From: Pseudogemmobacter faecipullorum
GTDB taxonomy: Bacteria > Pseudomonadota > Alphaproteobacteria > Rhodobacterales > Rhodobacteraceae
NCBI RefSeq assembly: GCF_020539525.1
Contig: NZ_JACDXX010000005.1
Coordinates: forward strand, 62,001 to 126,000
Length of the DNA: 64,000 bases
Reading direction: 5' to 3'
A program made the translations under genes and the position numbers. This document shows, piece by piece, positions 1-7,973 of the stretch. How positions within the stretch are numbered: position 1 is the stretch's first letter; the number at the start of each line of letters is the position of its first letter. Below the pieces are notes generated by a model, which made no database searches, was not told where the DNA came from, and was given only the letters and a program-made list of their open reading frames with translations.

Positions 1-1
1 G

Positions 2-88
2 ATCAGCCGCGCCGCAGAGCATGGCTATCAGCTGGCGCATCTGCAGCCGCAGATCGAGGCGCTGGCGGCACAGAAAGCCCGGGGCTGA
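2..88 (+). CDS. C-terminal tail of an unidentified protein (truncated by window edge)
   Basis: Frame 2 is open from the first base and ends at TGA 86-88. It would give a 28-residue tail beginning ISRAAEHGYQLAHLQPQIEA, which reads like an amphipathic helix at the end of a normal protein. The two other plus frames give basic, low-quality translations. The family cannot be recognised from so short a piece. The 179 bases to the next gene end (268) hold no feature that I can support. Confidence 0.45.
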   Translation: MSRAAEHGYQLAHLQPQIEALAAQKARG

Positions 89-267
89 GCGGCCAGAGGC
101 AGGCCGGGAGCCAGGGCCAGGCAAAGGGGCCTCAGGCGCGCGGTGGCCGCGCGCCCGTCAGACTGACCCCCGCCCGGTCACCATCCTGTCCGGCTTCCCC
201 CGCACAGGCCGCGCCCAACTCACCCCCTGCCTCACTCACCCCCGGCCCAAATCACCTCGTGCCCAGA

Positions 268-1404
268 TCACCTCGTGCCTGTCTGATCTTCTGACGGCCA
301 GCTGCTGTTACCTGGCCAGCCCTCCGCCCCGGGGGGCTCTGCCCCGAGGATCTCTGCTCCGGGGGCAAAGCCCGTAGCAGCGCTGCTCATGAAAGGCTCG
401 GGCCCGGGATCATCGCCCTGCAGTTCAAAGGCGGCGACTGGCCCGGCGGCGGGCAAAACCGCCGGACCCTCAGCCAGCCCGGCTGCAGCCGGCCAGGCCC
501 TGCCCGTCTCTCCCGCCGGCCAGGGCTCTGCTTCCGCCGTCTCCTCTTCCCCGGGCAGGCTGGTCAGCCGCAAGGCCCTTGCGCCCCGGCTCTGCCCCAG
601 TTTCGCCCGGGCCAGCAGCCGCCCATCCGGGCTTTCGAGCCGGATCCGGGCCAGACTGCCCTCTGGCAGCTCCAGCAGCTGCCCCGGCCTGAGCGCCATC
701 CCCTGTGACAGCGGCAGCCGGATCCGCGTCAGCACCGCCTGCATCCGGCATTCCGCCCCGGCCAGCGCCGCCGCCATCTGTGCCGCCTCGCCCGGCGCGG
801 TCACCGGATCTGCCACAGCCGGTTGCAGCCCCGGCAGATCTGCCGGCAAAGCCAGCATCACCTGGCCGTGGCGCGCCCCTTCAGCCGTGCTGAGACCGAC
901 CTGACAGAACCACCAGGGCTGATCCTCGAGCAAAAGGCCCAGCGCGCGGCTGTCTTCGAGGCCAGAAGCATAGCGAAAGCCCGGCGCGGCACGGCCCTCA
1001 CGCTCGCGCAGCAGCTGATCAAAGCCTGCAAGCGCCTGATCGAGCAGCCCGGCCACCATCGCCGCATCGGTCTGGGTCGGACGACGCGGCCGGGCCGGTT
1101 GCGCGCCAATGCGCCGGGTGGTCTGCATCTCGATCAGTGCCGCCATCAGATCGAAAGACAGCGCGAGCATCGCCAGCGCCTCACCCGGGCCATCGAGCAA
1201 AGCGATCAGCCCGCGTTCGGGCAGGATTTCGGGCAATTCGGCAAGATCGCGCCGGCTATGGCCCAGCGCCACCGGCTCGCAGGCCAGCCCCGCCCCCTCA
1301 CGAAAGGCGCGGATCAGCGCCAGCTGCCAGGCCTGATCACAGGGATCGTTCTGCGCCTGAACGGGCACCGGGGGTTTCAGCTTGCGCCGCAGGATCTCAT
1401 TCAT
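268..1404 (-). CDS. FliM/FliN-family (SpoA-domain) flagellar motor switch-like protein
   Basis: A 378-residue protein starting MNEILRRKLKPP. ATG 1404 is chosen over the longer frame because a GGAGG lies 10 bases upstream of it (complement of 1415-1419). About residues 230-280 look like a SpoA domain: LSQGMALRPGQLLELP followed by a GRLLARAKLGQ strand and ARALRL, as in FliM/FliN surface-presentation proteins that bind the flagellar rotor or a type III sorting platform. The rest is Ala/Pro rich, and the last 100 residues look disordered. It is longer than a canonical FliM (about 330) and no other flagellar gene is present. It lies 78 bases downstream of the histidine kinase gene on the same strand. 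The SpoA call is from motif shape only; a type III SctQ relative is the alternative. Confidence 0.6.
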   Translation of the reverse strand: MNEILRRKLKPPVPVQAQNDPCDQAWQLALIRAFREGAGLACEPVALGHSRRDLAELPEILPERGLIALLDGPGEALAMLALSFDLMAALIEMQTTRRIGAQPARPRRPTQTDAAMVAGLLDQALAGFDQLLREREGRAAPGFRYASGLEDSRALGLLLEDQPWWFCQVGLSTAEGARHGQVMLALPADLPGLQPAVADPVTAPGEAAQMAAALAGAECRMQAVLTRIRLPLSQGMALRPGQLLELPEGSLARIRLESPDGRLLARAKLGQSRGARALRLTSLPGEEETAEAEPWPAGETGRAWPAAAGLAEGPAVLPAAGPVAAFELQGDDPGPEPFMSSAATGFAPGAEILGAEPPGAEGWPGNSSWPSEDQTGTR

Positions 1405-1481
1405 CGGCAGCCTGCCTCCGGCCAGGGCCCCTCCCTGTTGTGCCAAGCATGCCGGATCGGGGTTACGCTTTGATTAACATC

Positions 1482-4172
1482 TCAGCTTTCACTGGCCGGG
1501 CTGATGCGCAAAGGCAGGATGATGCGAAAAGCCGCCCCTCCCTGTCCGGGCAGATAGGCAATCGTGCCATGCAGATTGGTGATGATCTCGCGGCAGATCG
1601 CCAGACCGAGCCCGGCACCGCTGGCCCGGGTCTCGCCCGGCAGCCGCCAGAATTTTTCAAACATCACCGCGCGCGCCGCCTTGGGAATGCCTTTGCCATT
1701 ATCGGCAATATCAATGCGCACCCGTCCGGCACGGATCCTCACCGCAATCCGGATCCTTGGCAGCCCCGCATCGCAATATTTCCGGGCATTGGAGATCAGA
1801 TTGATCAGCACCTGGGTCAGGCGGTCGGCATCGGTCTGCAGCCAGACCATTTCACTCAGCGGATCGCGGATAAACTCAATCTCATGGCCGGGACGGATAT
1901 TGCCGGTGGCCAGAATGGCGCGGTTGAACATCTCCTCAAGGCTGGCCAGCGAAAGCGAGAGCTGCACCCTGCCGCTTTCCAGCACCGAGAGATCAAGCAG
2001 ATCGTCGAGCAGCCGGGTCAGCCGCACCGCCTCATCGCGGATGATCCCGCCCTGCCGGGCAACGATACCCGGCGGCAGATCCCCCTCGGCCAGGATTTCC
2101 GAGAAAGCCCGGATCGAGGTCATCGGCGTGCGCAACTCATGGCTGATCTGGGTCAGGAAAGCATCCTTCTGCACCGAGAGCGCGGTCAGCTTCTCATTTG
2201 CCTCACGCAAAGCGGTGGCGGTGCGTGACAGCTCGCCCCTTTGTTCCTCGAGCTGGGCCGAATGTTCCATCAGCTGGGCGGATTCGCGCGCCACCACCAT
2301 CAGATCCTCGACCGTTACCGTCTCAAGCCCGACCAGTTTCGAGATCACCGCATGGGCGGTGGCGGCGCCGATCAGCCCGGCAAGGCTCTGCTCCAGCGCC
2401 GCAAGGAAGGCCGGCGTCGGATCGGGCAGCAGGCTTTCGCTTTTGCCCTGTGCCCGGGCCGCGCGCTCAAACAGGCTCTGCGCCTCTTCCTCGCCCATAA
2501 TGCGCTGGCTCATCTCCAGCAAAGCCTCAGGCTCCGCCGCCGCACGGGTCCAGCGCTCGGGGCCAACCTGGCCCTCAAAGACATTGACGAAAGCCGCGCT
2601 CTGCAGCCGCTCCACCGCGCCGGGAAAGCTGAGCATCGAGGCGAGGCAGTAGATCGTGCTGTTGAGCAGCAGTGACCAGAACAAAGCATGAACCAGCGGA
2701 TCCATAAGCTCGGTGCCGAACAAAGCCCGTGGCCGCAGCCAGGAAAGGCCCCAGAGCCCCTGTTCCAGCACCGCGGCAGGCAGCAGCGCATCACCGAAAG
2801 AGGGCAGGAACAGGCAATAGGCCCAGAGGGTAAAGCCTGTCAGCAGCCCGAGCAGCGCCCCGGTGCGGGTGGCGCCGCGCCAGAAAATCCCGCCCATCAT
2901 CGCCGGCAGGAACTGCGCCACACCGACGAAAGAGATCAGCCCGATCTCGGCCAGCGCGCCCGAGCCGCCCGAAATGCGATAATAGCCATAGCCCAGAGCC
3001 AGAACGAGGCCGATCGACAGCCGGCGCGCATGCAGCACCAGCGAGCGCACATCCTCGGAAATCGCGCCCGAACGGCGCAGCCGCAGCCAGGTCGGAATAA
3101 CGATATGGTTCGAGACCATGGTCGCGAGGGCAATTGCCTCGACAATGACCATCGATGTGGCCGAGGAAAAGCCGCCGAGGAAAGCCAGCATCGCCAGCCC
3201 GCCCTGGCCTTCGGCCAAAGGCAGGGTAAGGACGAACATATCGGGATTAGCCCCCTCGGGCACCCGCTCCAGCCCCAGCACGGCAATCGGCACGATGAAC
3301 AGGCTCATCGCCAGCATATAGGCCGGAAAGGCCCAGGAGGCGCGGGCGAGCTGCGCCTCATCATTATTCTCGACCACCAGCACATGGAACATGCGCGGCA
3401 GGCAGATCACCGCCACCCCGGACAGAAAGATCAGCGCCGTCCAGCGCCCGGGCTGCAATTGCCAGTCATGCAGCAGCGAGGCATCGATCTTTGTCATCAC
3501 CCCGGAAATGCCGCCACTCAGCCCCCAGACGACAAACACCCCGACCGCAATCAAGGCCAGCAGCTTGACCACCGCCTCGACCGCAATCGCGGCGACAATG
3601 CCGGTATGCTGTTCTTTGGCATCGAGATTGCGGGTGCCGAACAGAATAGTGAACAAAGCCAGACCGGCGGCGACCCAGATCGCAATCTGCCCGCCGCCGG
3701 GCCGGATCCCGGTTTCCGAGGCGGCGCTGGCGAAAACGTCAAAGGCCAGCACCACCGATTGCAGCTGCAAAGCGATATAGGGCGTGACCACCACGATCGC
3801 CACCAGGGTGACGATCACCCCGAGGCTGTTTGACTTGCCATAGCGCGACGAGATCAGATCGGCGATCGAGGTCACGCGCTGCTGGCGGCCGATATAGACC
3901 AGCTTTCGCAGGATCCACCACCAGCCGATGAAGACCAGGGTCGGCCCGAGATAGATGGTCATAAATTCCAGACCCGAGCGCGCCGCATAGCCGACCGCGC
4001 CGTAAAAGGTCCAGGCAGTGCAGTAGATCGACAAAGCCAGGGTATAGACCAGAGGCGAACGCAGCCAGGAGGCCGCGCCGATCCAGGCCCGGCGCTCGAC
4101 CAGGAAGGCCACGACAAAGAGAAAAATCACATAGGCAAGGCAGGAGGCGACCAGAAGGTTAAAGGACATCAT
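1482..4172 (-). CDS. SLC5-type transporter/sensor histidine kinase (CbrA/CrbS-like)
   Basis: An 896-residue inner-membrane sensor. About residues 1-500 form a multi-span sodium:solute symporter-like module (N-terminal MMSFNLLVASCLAYVIFLF, many hydrophobic spans). A short linker around 560-640 resembles the STAC domain that joins SLC5 modules to kinases. The kinase core follows: H-box ISHELRTPMTS (His about 678), N-box LINLISNARKY, G1 DIADNGKGIPKAA, G2 GAGLGLAICREI. No PAS domain or attached receiver is seen. CbrA and CrbS relatives sense or transport small carbon compounds such as histidine or acetate; the ligand here is unknown. The start is the first of two adjacent ATGs after a GGGCAGGG ribosome site. 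The gene overlaps the preceding two-TM gene by 14 bases, so it belongs to the same operon as the receiver protein. Confidence 0.88.
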   Translation of the reverse strand: MMSFNLLVASCLAYVIFLFVVAFLVERRAWIGAASWLRSPLVYTLALSIYCTAWTFYGAVGYAARSGLEFMTIYLGPTLVFIGWWWILRKLVYIGRQQRVTSIADLISSRYGKSNSLGVIVTLVAIVVVTPYIALQLQSVVLAFDVFASAASETGIRPGGGQIAIWVAAGLALFTILFGTRNLDAKEQHTGIVAAIAVEAVVKLLALIAVGVFVVWGLSGGISGVMTKIDASLLHDWQLQPGRWTALIFLSGVAVICLPRMFHVLVVENNDEAQLARASWAFPAYMLAMSLFIVPIAVLGLERVPEGANPDMFVLTLPLAEGQGGLAMLAFLGGFSSATSMVIVEAIALATMVSNHIVIPTWLRLRRSGAISEDVRSLVLHARRLSIGLVLALGYGYYRISGGSGALAEIGLISFVGVAQFLPAMMGGIFWRGATRTGALLGLLTGFTLWAYCLFLPSFGDALLPAAVLEQGLWGLSWLRPRALFGTELMDPLVHALFWSLLLNSTIYCLASMLSFPGAVERLQSAAFVNVFEGQVGPERWTRAAAEPEALLEMSQRIMGEEEAQSLFERAARAQGKSESLLPDPTPAFLAALEQSLAGLIGAATAHAVISKLVGLETVTVEDLMVVARESAQLMEHSAQLEEQRGELSRTATALREANEKLTALSVQKDAFLTQISHELRTPMTSIRAFSEILAEGDLPPGIVARQGGIIRDEAVRLTRLLDDLLDLSVLESGRVQLSLSLASLEEMFNRAILATGNIRPGHEIEFIRDPLSEMVWLQTDADRLTQVLINLISNARKYCDAGLPRIRIAVRIRAGRVRIDIADNGKGIPKAARAVMFEKFWRLPGETRASGAGLGLAICREIITNLHGTIAYLPGQGGAAFRIILPLRISPASES

Positions 4173-4476
4173 CCCTGCCCTTCACCCGAGGCTCAGCCAG
4201 CAGGCTGCGCTCCGGCCCGGCCTCGCCCTCCTCCTCTACCGAGCGCGCCAGCCCCGGCGCCAGAGCGGCCGCTGCGAGGATCAGCAAAGCCCAGATCAGG
4301 AAAAACCAGATCACATCGCCCGAGAGCAGTCTCGAGCCGCTGCCCGCCGGGCTCCAGAGCATTGGCAGAATCATCAGAAAGGCCCCGACCACCGGCAAAA
4401 GCCGGGCGGCATCGCGCAGACGGCGGCGGCGATAGGGATTATGGGCCAGGAACACCGGCCGCCGGAGCGGCTTCAT
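4159..4476 (-). CDS. Small two-TM membrane protein, likely partner of the SLC5 sensor kinase
   Basis: A 105-residue protein with two hydrophobic segments (about 28-44, LPVVGAFLMILPMLW, and 54-74, VIWFFLIWALLILAAAALAP) and an Arg-rich N-terminus (YRRRRLRDAARL). It overlaps the receiver gene by ATGA and the kinase gene by 14 bases, so it is very probably translationally coupled to both. Many SLC5 transporters such as acetate permease are preceded by a small two-TM protein (DUF485/DUF4212 types). This one resembles that arrangement in topology and position, but I cannot assign it to either family by sequence. Confidence 0.75.
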   Translation of the reverse strand: MKPLRRPVFLAHNPYRRRRLRDAARLLPVVGAFLMILPMLWSPAGSGSRLLSGDVIWFFLIWALLILAAAALAPGLARSVEEEGEAGPERSLLAEPRVKGRDDVL

Positions 4477-4898
4477 GCCGCGGTCGGCCCGCCGGCATCC
4501 GCCGCCGCGCCAGCCCGGGCAAGGGTCCGCACCAGCTCGACAATCTCGGCATTTGAAAAGGGCTTGGTCATGAATCGCGTCGCCCCGGCTTTTTCCGCCG
4601 CCTCACGGTCGCGCGGCTGGCCCTTGGCGGTCAGCATCAGCACCGGCACATCGCCAAGATGCGGATCGGCGCGCAGGCTGGCCAGCACGTCAAGCCCCGA
4701 GAGGCCCGGCAGCATATGATCAAGGATCACCAGCTCAGGTCCGAGCCGGCGCGCCGCCGCCACCGCCCCGTCACCGCTGCTCAGATGCGTCACCTGCCAG
4801 CCGGCGCGGCCCAGAATGAAGCAGATCGCCTCGGCGATATTCGGCTCATCCTCAATCAGCAGCAGCGGTCGCCCGGTTTCTCCGGTCGCTGTTGTCAT
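4473..4898 (-). CDS. Receiver-only response regulator
   Basis: A 141-residue CheY-like protein with the standard signature: acidic pocket LLIEDEPN near residue 16, phospho-acceptor Asp in VILDHMLPG (about 60), Thr in VLMLTAKGQ (about 88), and Lys in FMTKPFSNAEI (about 110). There is no output domain, so it signals by protein contact or by phosphate relay. The start is ATG 4898, preceded by a GGGGAGGAGG stretch; the longer frame to 5090 adds a basic, non-family extension. It is the first gene of an operon with the two-TM protein and the transporter-kinase, and is their obvious partner. Confidence 0.88.
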   Translation of the reverse strand: MTTATGETGRPLLLIEDEPNIAEAICFILGRAGWQVTHLSSGDGAVAAARRLGPELVILDHMLPGLSGLDVLASLRADPHLGDVPVLMLTAKGQPRDREAAEKAGATRFMTKPFSNAEIVELVRTLARAGAAADAGGPTAA

Positions 4899-4971
4899 CA
4901 CATATGGTCCCTCCTCCCCAGGGGGCCATGCGAAGGGGCGCAACCGCGCCGCGCTTCGCCCGGTCCCTTGC

Positions 4972-5000
4972 ACTTTTTCCGATAAGCGCCGCCCTGTCAA
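4972..5000 (-). promoter_or_regulatory. Probable sigma70 promoter of the receiver/kinase operon
   Basis: On the minus strand, TTGACA (5000-4995) is followed after 17 bases by AAAAGT (4977-4972), about 75 bases upstream of the receiver start. The -35 is a perfect consensus; the -10 is weak. It lies in the gap between the XRE gene and the receiver gene, so it would make the sensor operon independent of the upstream regulator. Confidence 0.45.
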
Positions 5001-5040
5001 AAGGCAGATCGGCTTACGGACAGATTTCTCGCGGCAGATT

Positions 5041-6336
5041 TCAGCTCTGGCGCAGCACCGATGGCTCGCGCCGGGCCGGACAGGCCTCACGCGGGCAGAG
5101 CCGGCAGGTCGGGCCGAGCGGCAGGGCCAGACCCTGCCCGGCGCCGGATCCGGATCCGGGATCTGTGGCCAGGATCAGCATGGCCGAAAGCCGCAGCTCC
5201 GGCCCGGCAAAGCCCCAGGGCTGGCTGGTCTCGCAAAAGCCGAGGCAGCGGAAGCGATGCGCGCCCGGCAGGGGCATTTCCACCTCCTGGGCCAGCGGCT
5301 GGCCGGGCCGGACCAGGGCCTGAAACAAAGGCCAGAGCGGACAGGCCGCGCCGAGCCTTGGCACGGCGAAACCGCGCACGGGTTTGCGAAACAGCAGGCT
5401 GCCCGAGCCATCGCAGAGCACCAGCCCCGCCTCTGCCCCGGGCCAGAGCGCAATCCGGTGCATGGCGGCAATGACGCTGGTGTGAAACCGCGCCGCCAGC
5501 AGCGCCGGATCGGGCCCGGTCTCCGCCAGGGCCCTGGCGAATGCCTCGCCCGGCATCTGCGCCATCTCGCGCGCCCGGGCCCCGAGCCAGTCGCGCGCCA
5601 GCTGCCGCCCCGCCGCCGTGGCAAGCCGCGCCACTTCCTGCCGGGCGGCCCCGAGATCATCGGCACTGTCGCCAAGGCTCCAGTTGCGCGCCACCAGCCA
5701 GGCCTCCAGCTCATCGCGGGGCGAGCTGGCGATGCTCTCGGCCTCGGTGGTGCCGGCGTCGAGCCAGGTGATCAGGGTCTGCGCCCCCTCCACCAGGCGC
5801 TCGCTGTCCTGAAAGAGGTTTTGCTGAAATTTTCGCTGCCAGTCCGGGCTGAGATCCTCGGTCCCGGCGAGGATCTGCGCCGTGGCGCGCACGCCGGACA
5901 GGGCCGACAGCAGCTCATGCAGAGCCGAGGACAGGCCCGGATCATGCGCCAGCCGGTCATTGAGCGCCGCCAGCGCCTGACGCAAAGCGGTATTATGCGC
6001 CGACCCCGCCGCCAGCAGCCGGGCCCAGCCGGGAAAACGCCCGGCAAATTCACCGGCGCGCTCCGCTTCGGCGCGCAATTCCGGCATCAGAGCCGCCGCC
6101 TCGCGCAGATCGGCGATCAGCGCATCCGGGCCGCTGTCATCAAATTCCGCCAGCTCTGCACCCAGCGCCGCGACCAGCCGCTCCAGCACCTCGGGGGTCA
6201 GCTTGCGGCGGTTGTGTTCGATCAGATTGAGATAGGCGGGCGAGATCGCCGCTTTCGCCGCCAGCTCGCCCTGGCGCAGCCCCGAGGCCAGGCGATATTC
6301 GCGCAATCTGCTGCCGATCAGCGCTGAAATCGCCAT
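5041..6336 (-). CDS. XRE-family short-chain fatty-acyl regulator (ScfR/PccR/MccR-like)
   Basis: A 431-residue regulator. Residues about 8-62 are an XRE helix-turn-helix (SRLREYRLASGLRQGELA, then ISPAYLNLIEHNRRKL). A long middle and C-terminal region matches the DUF2083 layout and ends in the cysteine cluster CRLCPREACPARREP. Such proteins control propionyl-CoA, isocitrate lyase or methylcitrate genes in response to short acyl-CoAs; that role is family knowledge. The GTG at 6339 and the ATG at 6336 are adjacent; ATG 6336 is preferred, with AGGGGGG upstream. A palindrome (6406-6425) in its promoter suggests autoregulation. It lies between the pyrimidine genes and the SLC5 sensor operon on the same strand. 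Confidence 0.85.
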   Translation of the reverse strand: MAISALIGSRLREYRLASGLRQGELAAKAAISPAYLNLIEHNRRKLTPEVLERLVAALGAELAEFDDSGPDALIADLREAAALMPELRAEAERAGEFAGRFPGWARLLAAGSAHNTALRQALAALNDRLAHDPGLSSALHELLSALSGVRATAQILAGTEDLSPDWQRKFQQNLFQDSERLVEGAQTLITWLDAGTTEAESIASSPRDELEAWLVARNWSLGDSADDLGAARQEVARLATAAGRQLARDWLGARAREMAQMPGEAFARALAETGPDPALLAARFHTSVIAAMHRIALWPGAEAGLVLCDGSGSLLFRKPVRGFAVPRLGAACPLWPLFQALVRPGQPLAQEVEMPLPGAHRFRCLGFCETSQPWGFAGPELRLSAMLILATDPGSGSGAGQGLALPLGPTCRLCPREACPARREPSVLRQS

Positions 6337-6360
6337 CACCCTGCCCCCCTGAACTTTATA

Positions 6361-6388
6361 AGGCGGCCCCTTTCTTCAGGGGCCGCCT
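6361..6388 (-). terminator. Perfect 11-bp hairpin between hydA and the XRE gene
   Basis: AGGCGGCCCCT (6361-6371) and AGGGGCCGCCT (6378-6388) form a perfect stem with a 6-base loop. On the minus strand it lies after the hydA stop (6433) and is followed by TTATAAAGTT, a poor U-tract. It may end hydA transcription. If the promoter at 6415-6431 is real, it is instead part of the XRE leader, with the ribosome site just downstream. Confidence 0.6.
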
Positions 6389-6405
6389 CACATGGCTGCG
6401 GCAGA

Positions 6406-6431
6406 GTTTACAATATGATGTAAACTTTACA
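6406..6431 (-). promoter_or_regulatory. Palindromic operator overlapping the XRE-gene promoter
   Basis: GTTTACA-N6-TGTAAAC (6406-6412 and 6419-6425) is a perfect inverted repeat, followed by a third half-site TTTACA (6426-6431). On the minus strand the same bases contain TTGTAA-N16-TAAACT, a fair promoter reading into the XRE gene 70 bases away. The overlap of operator and promoter is the arrangement expected for autorepression. The half-site resembles the TTTGCAAA-type sites of ScfR relatives, but the match is only approximate. Confidence 0.55.
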
Positions 6432-6432
6432 A

Positions 6433-7884
6433 TCAGACCCCGGTGGCGGGAATTCCGCCCCGCGGGACCGCGCGCGGGCTGGTCAGGTCTTTCCAGGTGG
6501 AAAGGGCGCGGTTGACCGCGCCATTGGGTGCACGGGCGACAAATTCGCCATGGCCCTCGCGGCTGTTCAGCACCCCGTCCTCGGCCATGATGGTGCCGCG
6601 CGACAGCACATAGCGCGGCAGGCCCTTCACCTCCCAGCCCTCAAAAACATTGTAATCAATCGCCGAGACCTGCTTTTCGGCAGTGATGGTGCGGCTCTTC
6701 TGCGGATCCCAGACGATGAGATCGGCATCCGCACCGACCAGCACCGCGCCTTTCTGCGGATAGCAGTTCAGGATCTTGGCGATATTGGTCGAGGTCAGGG
6801 CGACAAATTCATTCATCGTGATCCGGCCCGGCGTGACGCCATAGCTCCAGAGCAGCGACAGCCGGTCCTCAAGCCCGCCGGTGCCATTGGGGATTTTGGT
6901 GAAATCCTGCAGCCCCATGCGCTTTTGCGCGGTGGTGAAAGCGCAGTGATCGGTGGCCACCACCGAGAGCGTACCCGAAGAAAGGCCTGCCCAGAGCCCC
7001 TCCTGATGTTGTTTGTTGCGAAACGGCGGCGACATCACGCGCCGCGCCGCGTGATCCTGATCGGGATGGAAATATTCGCTTTCATCAAGCAAGAGATGCT
7101 GCACCAGCGGCTCGCCCCAGACCCGCTGGCCGCGCATTTTGGCGCGCCGGATCGCCTCATGCGCCTCCTCACAGCTGACATGGACGATATAGAGCGGCAC
7201 GCCCGCCATATCGGCGATCATAATGGCGCGGTTCGTCGCCTCGCCCTCGACCGCGGTCGGGCGCGAATAGGCATGGCCCTCGGGCCCGGTAATGCCCCGC
7301 GCCAGCAGTTTCGCCGAAATCTCGGCAATCAGATCGCCGTTTTCGGCATGAACAAAGGGAATGGCCCCCAGTTCGGCACAGCGCGAGAATGAGGCGAACA
7401 TCTCATCATCATTCACCATCAAGGCGCCTTTATAGGCCATGAAATGCTTGAAGGAATTGATGCCGCGCTCAGTGACCGCCCTCATCTCGTCAAAGACCTG
7501 CTCATCCCACCAGGTCACCGCCATATGGAAGGAATAATCGCAATGCGCCAGGGCGGATTTATTATCCCAGAGCTTCAGCGCATCGAGCAGGCTCTGCCCC
7601 GGGGCGGGCAAAGCGAAATCCACCACCATGGTGGTGCCCCCCGCCAGCGCCGCGCGGGTGCCCGAGCCGAAATCATCCGCAGTTGAGGTGCCCATGAAGG
7701 GCATATCGAGATGGGTATGCGGATCAATGCCGCCGGGCATGACAAAGCAGCCGGTGGCGTCAATCACTTTATCGCCCTGCAGATCCGGGCCGATGGCGGT
7801 GATCTTCCCGCCCTCGACCAGCACATCCGCACCATAGGTCAGATCTGCGGTGACAATCGTGCCACCTTTGATAACTGCGCTCAT
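6433..7884 (-). CDS. hydA: Dihydropyrimidinase
   Basis: A 483-residue cyclic amidohydrolase that opens dihydrouracil/dihydrothymine to N-carbamoyl-beta-amino acids, the second step of reductive pyrimidine breakdown. Visible are the metal-binding HxH in GGIDPHTHLDMPF (about 57-62), the lysine expected to be carbamylated in NSFKHFMAYKGA, and family blocks VHVSCEEA and TDHCAFTTAQK. Full family length. ATG 7884 has GGGAGG eight bases upstream. It is the second pyrimidine gene on this strand, downstream of the amidohydrolase gene and separated from it by a strong terminator hairpin, so it probably has its own promoter or depends on read-through. Hydantoinase activity is an alternative within the same family. 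Confidence 0.93.
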   Translation of the reverse strand: MSAVIKGGTIVTADLTYGADVLVEGGKITAIGPDLQGDKVIDATGCFVMPGGIDPHTHLDMPFMGTSTADDFGSGTRAALAGGTTMVVDFALPAPGQSLLDALKLWDNKSALAHCDYSFHMAVTWWDEQVFDEMRAVTERGINSFKHFMAYKGALMVNDDEMFASFSRCAELGAIPFVHAENGDLIAEISAKLLARGITGPEGHAYSRPTAVEGEATNRAIMIADMAGVPLYIVHVSCEEAHEAIRRAKMRGQRVWGEPLVQHLLLDESEYFHPDQDHAARRVMSPPFRNKQHQEGLWAGLSSGTLSVVATDHCAFTTAQKRMGLQDFTKIPNGTGGLEDRLSLLWSYGVTPGRITMNEFVALTSTNIAKILNCYPQKGAVLVGADADLIVWDPQKSRTITAEKQVSAIDYNVFEGWEVKGLPRYVLSRGTIMAEDGVLNSREGHGEFVARAPNGAVNRALSTWKDLTSPRAVPRGGIPATGV

Positions 7885-7940
7885 TCCGGCGCCTCCCTTC
7901 CCTGTTGTGCCGCCGCCTGCCGCGACTGGCTTTAACGAAA

Positions 7941-7969
7941 ACGGGCGCGGGGTTTTCCCCCGCGCCCGT
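7941..7969 (-). terminator. Rho-independent terminator after the amidohydrolase gene
   Basis: A 12-bp GC stem ACGGGCGCGGGG / CCCCGCGCCCGT with a short loop. On the minus strand it is followed by TTTTCGTTAA. It lies 5 bases past the stop of the gene ending at 7974 and 57 bases before hydA. Confidence 0.75.
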
Positions 7970-7973
7970 ATGT

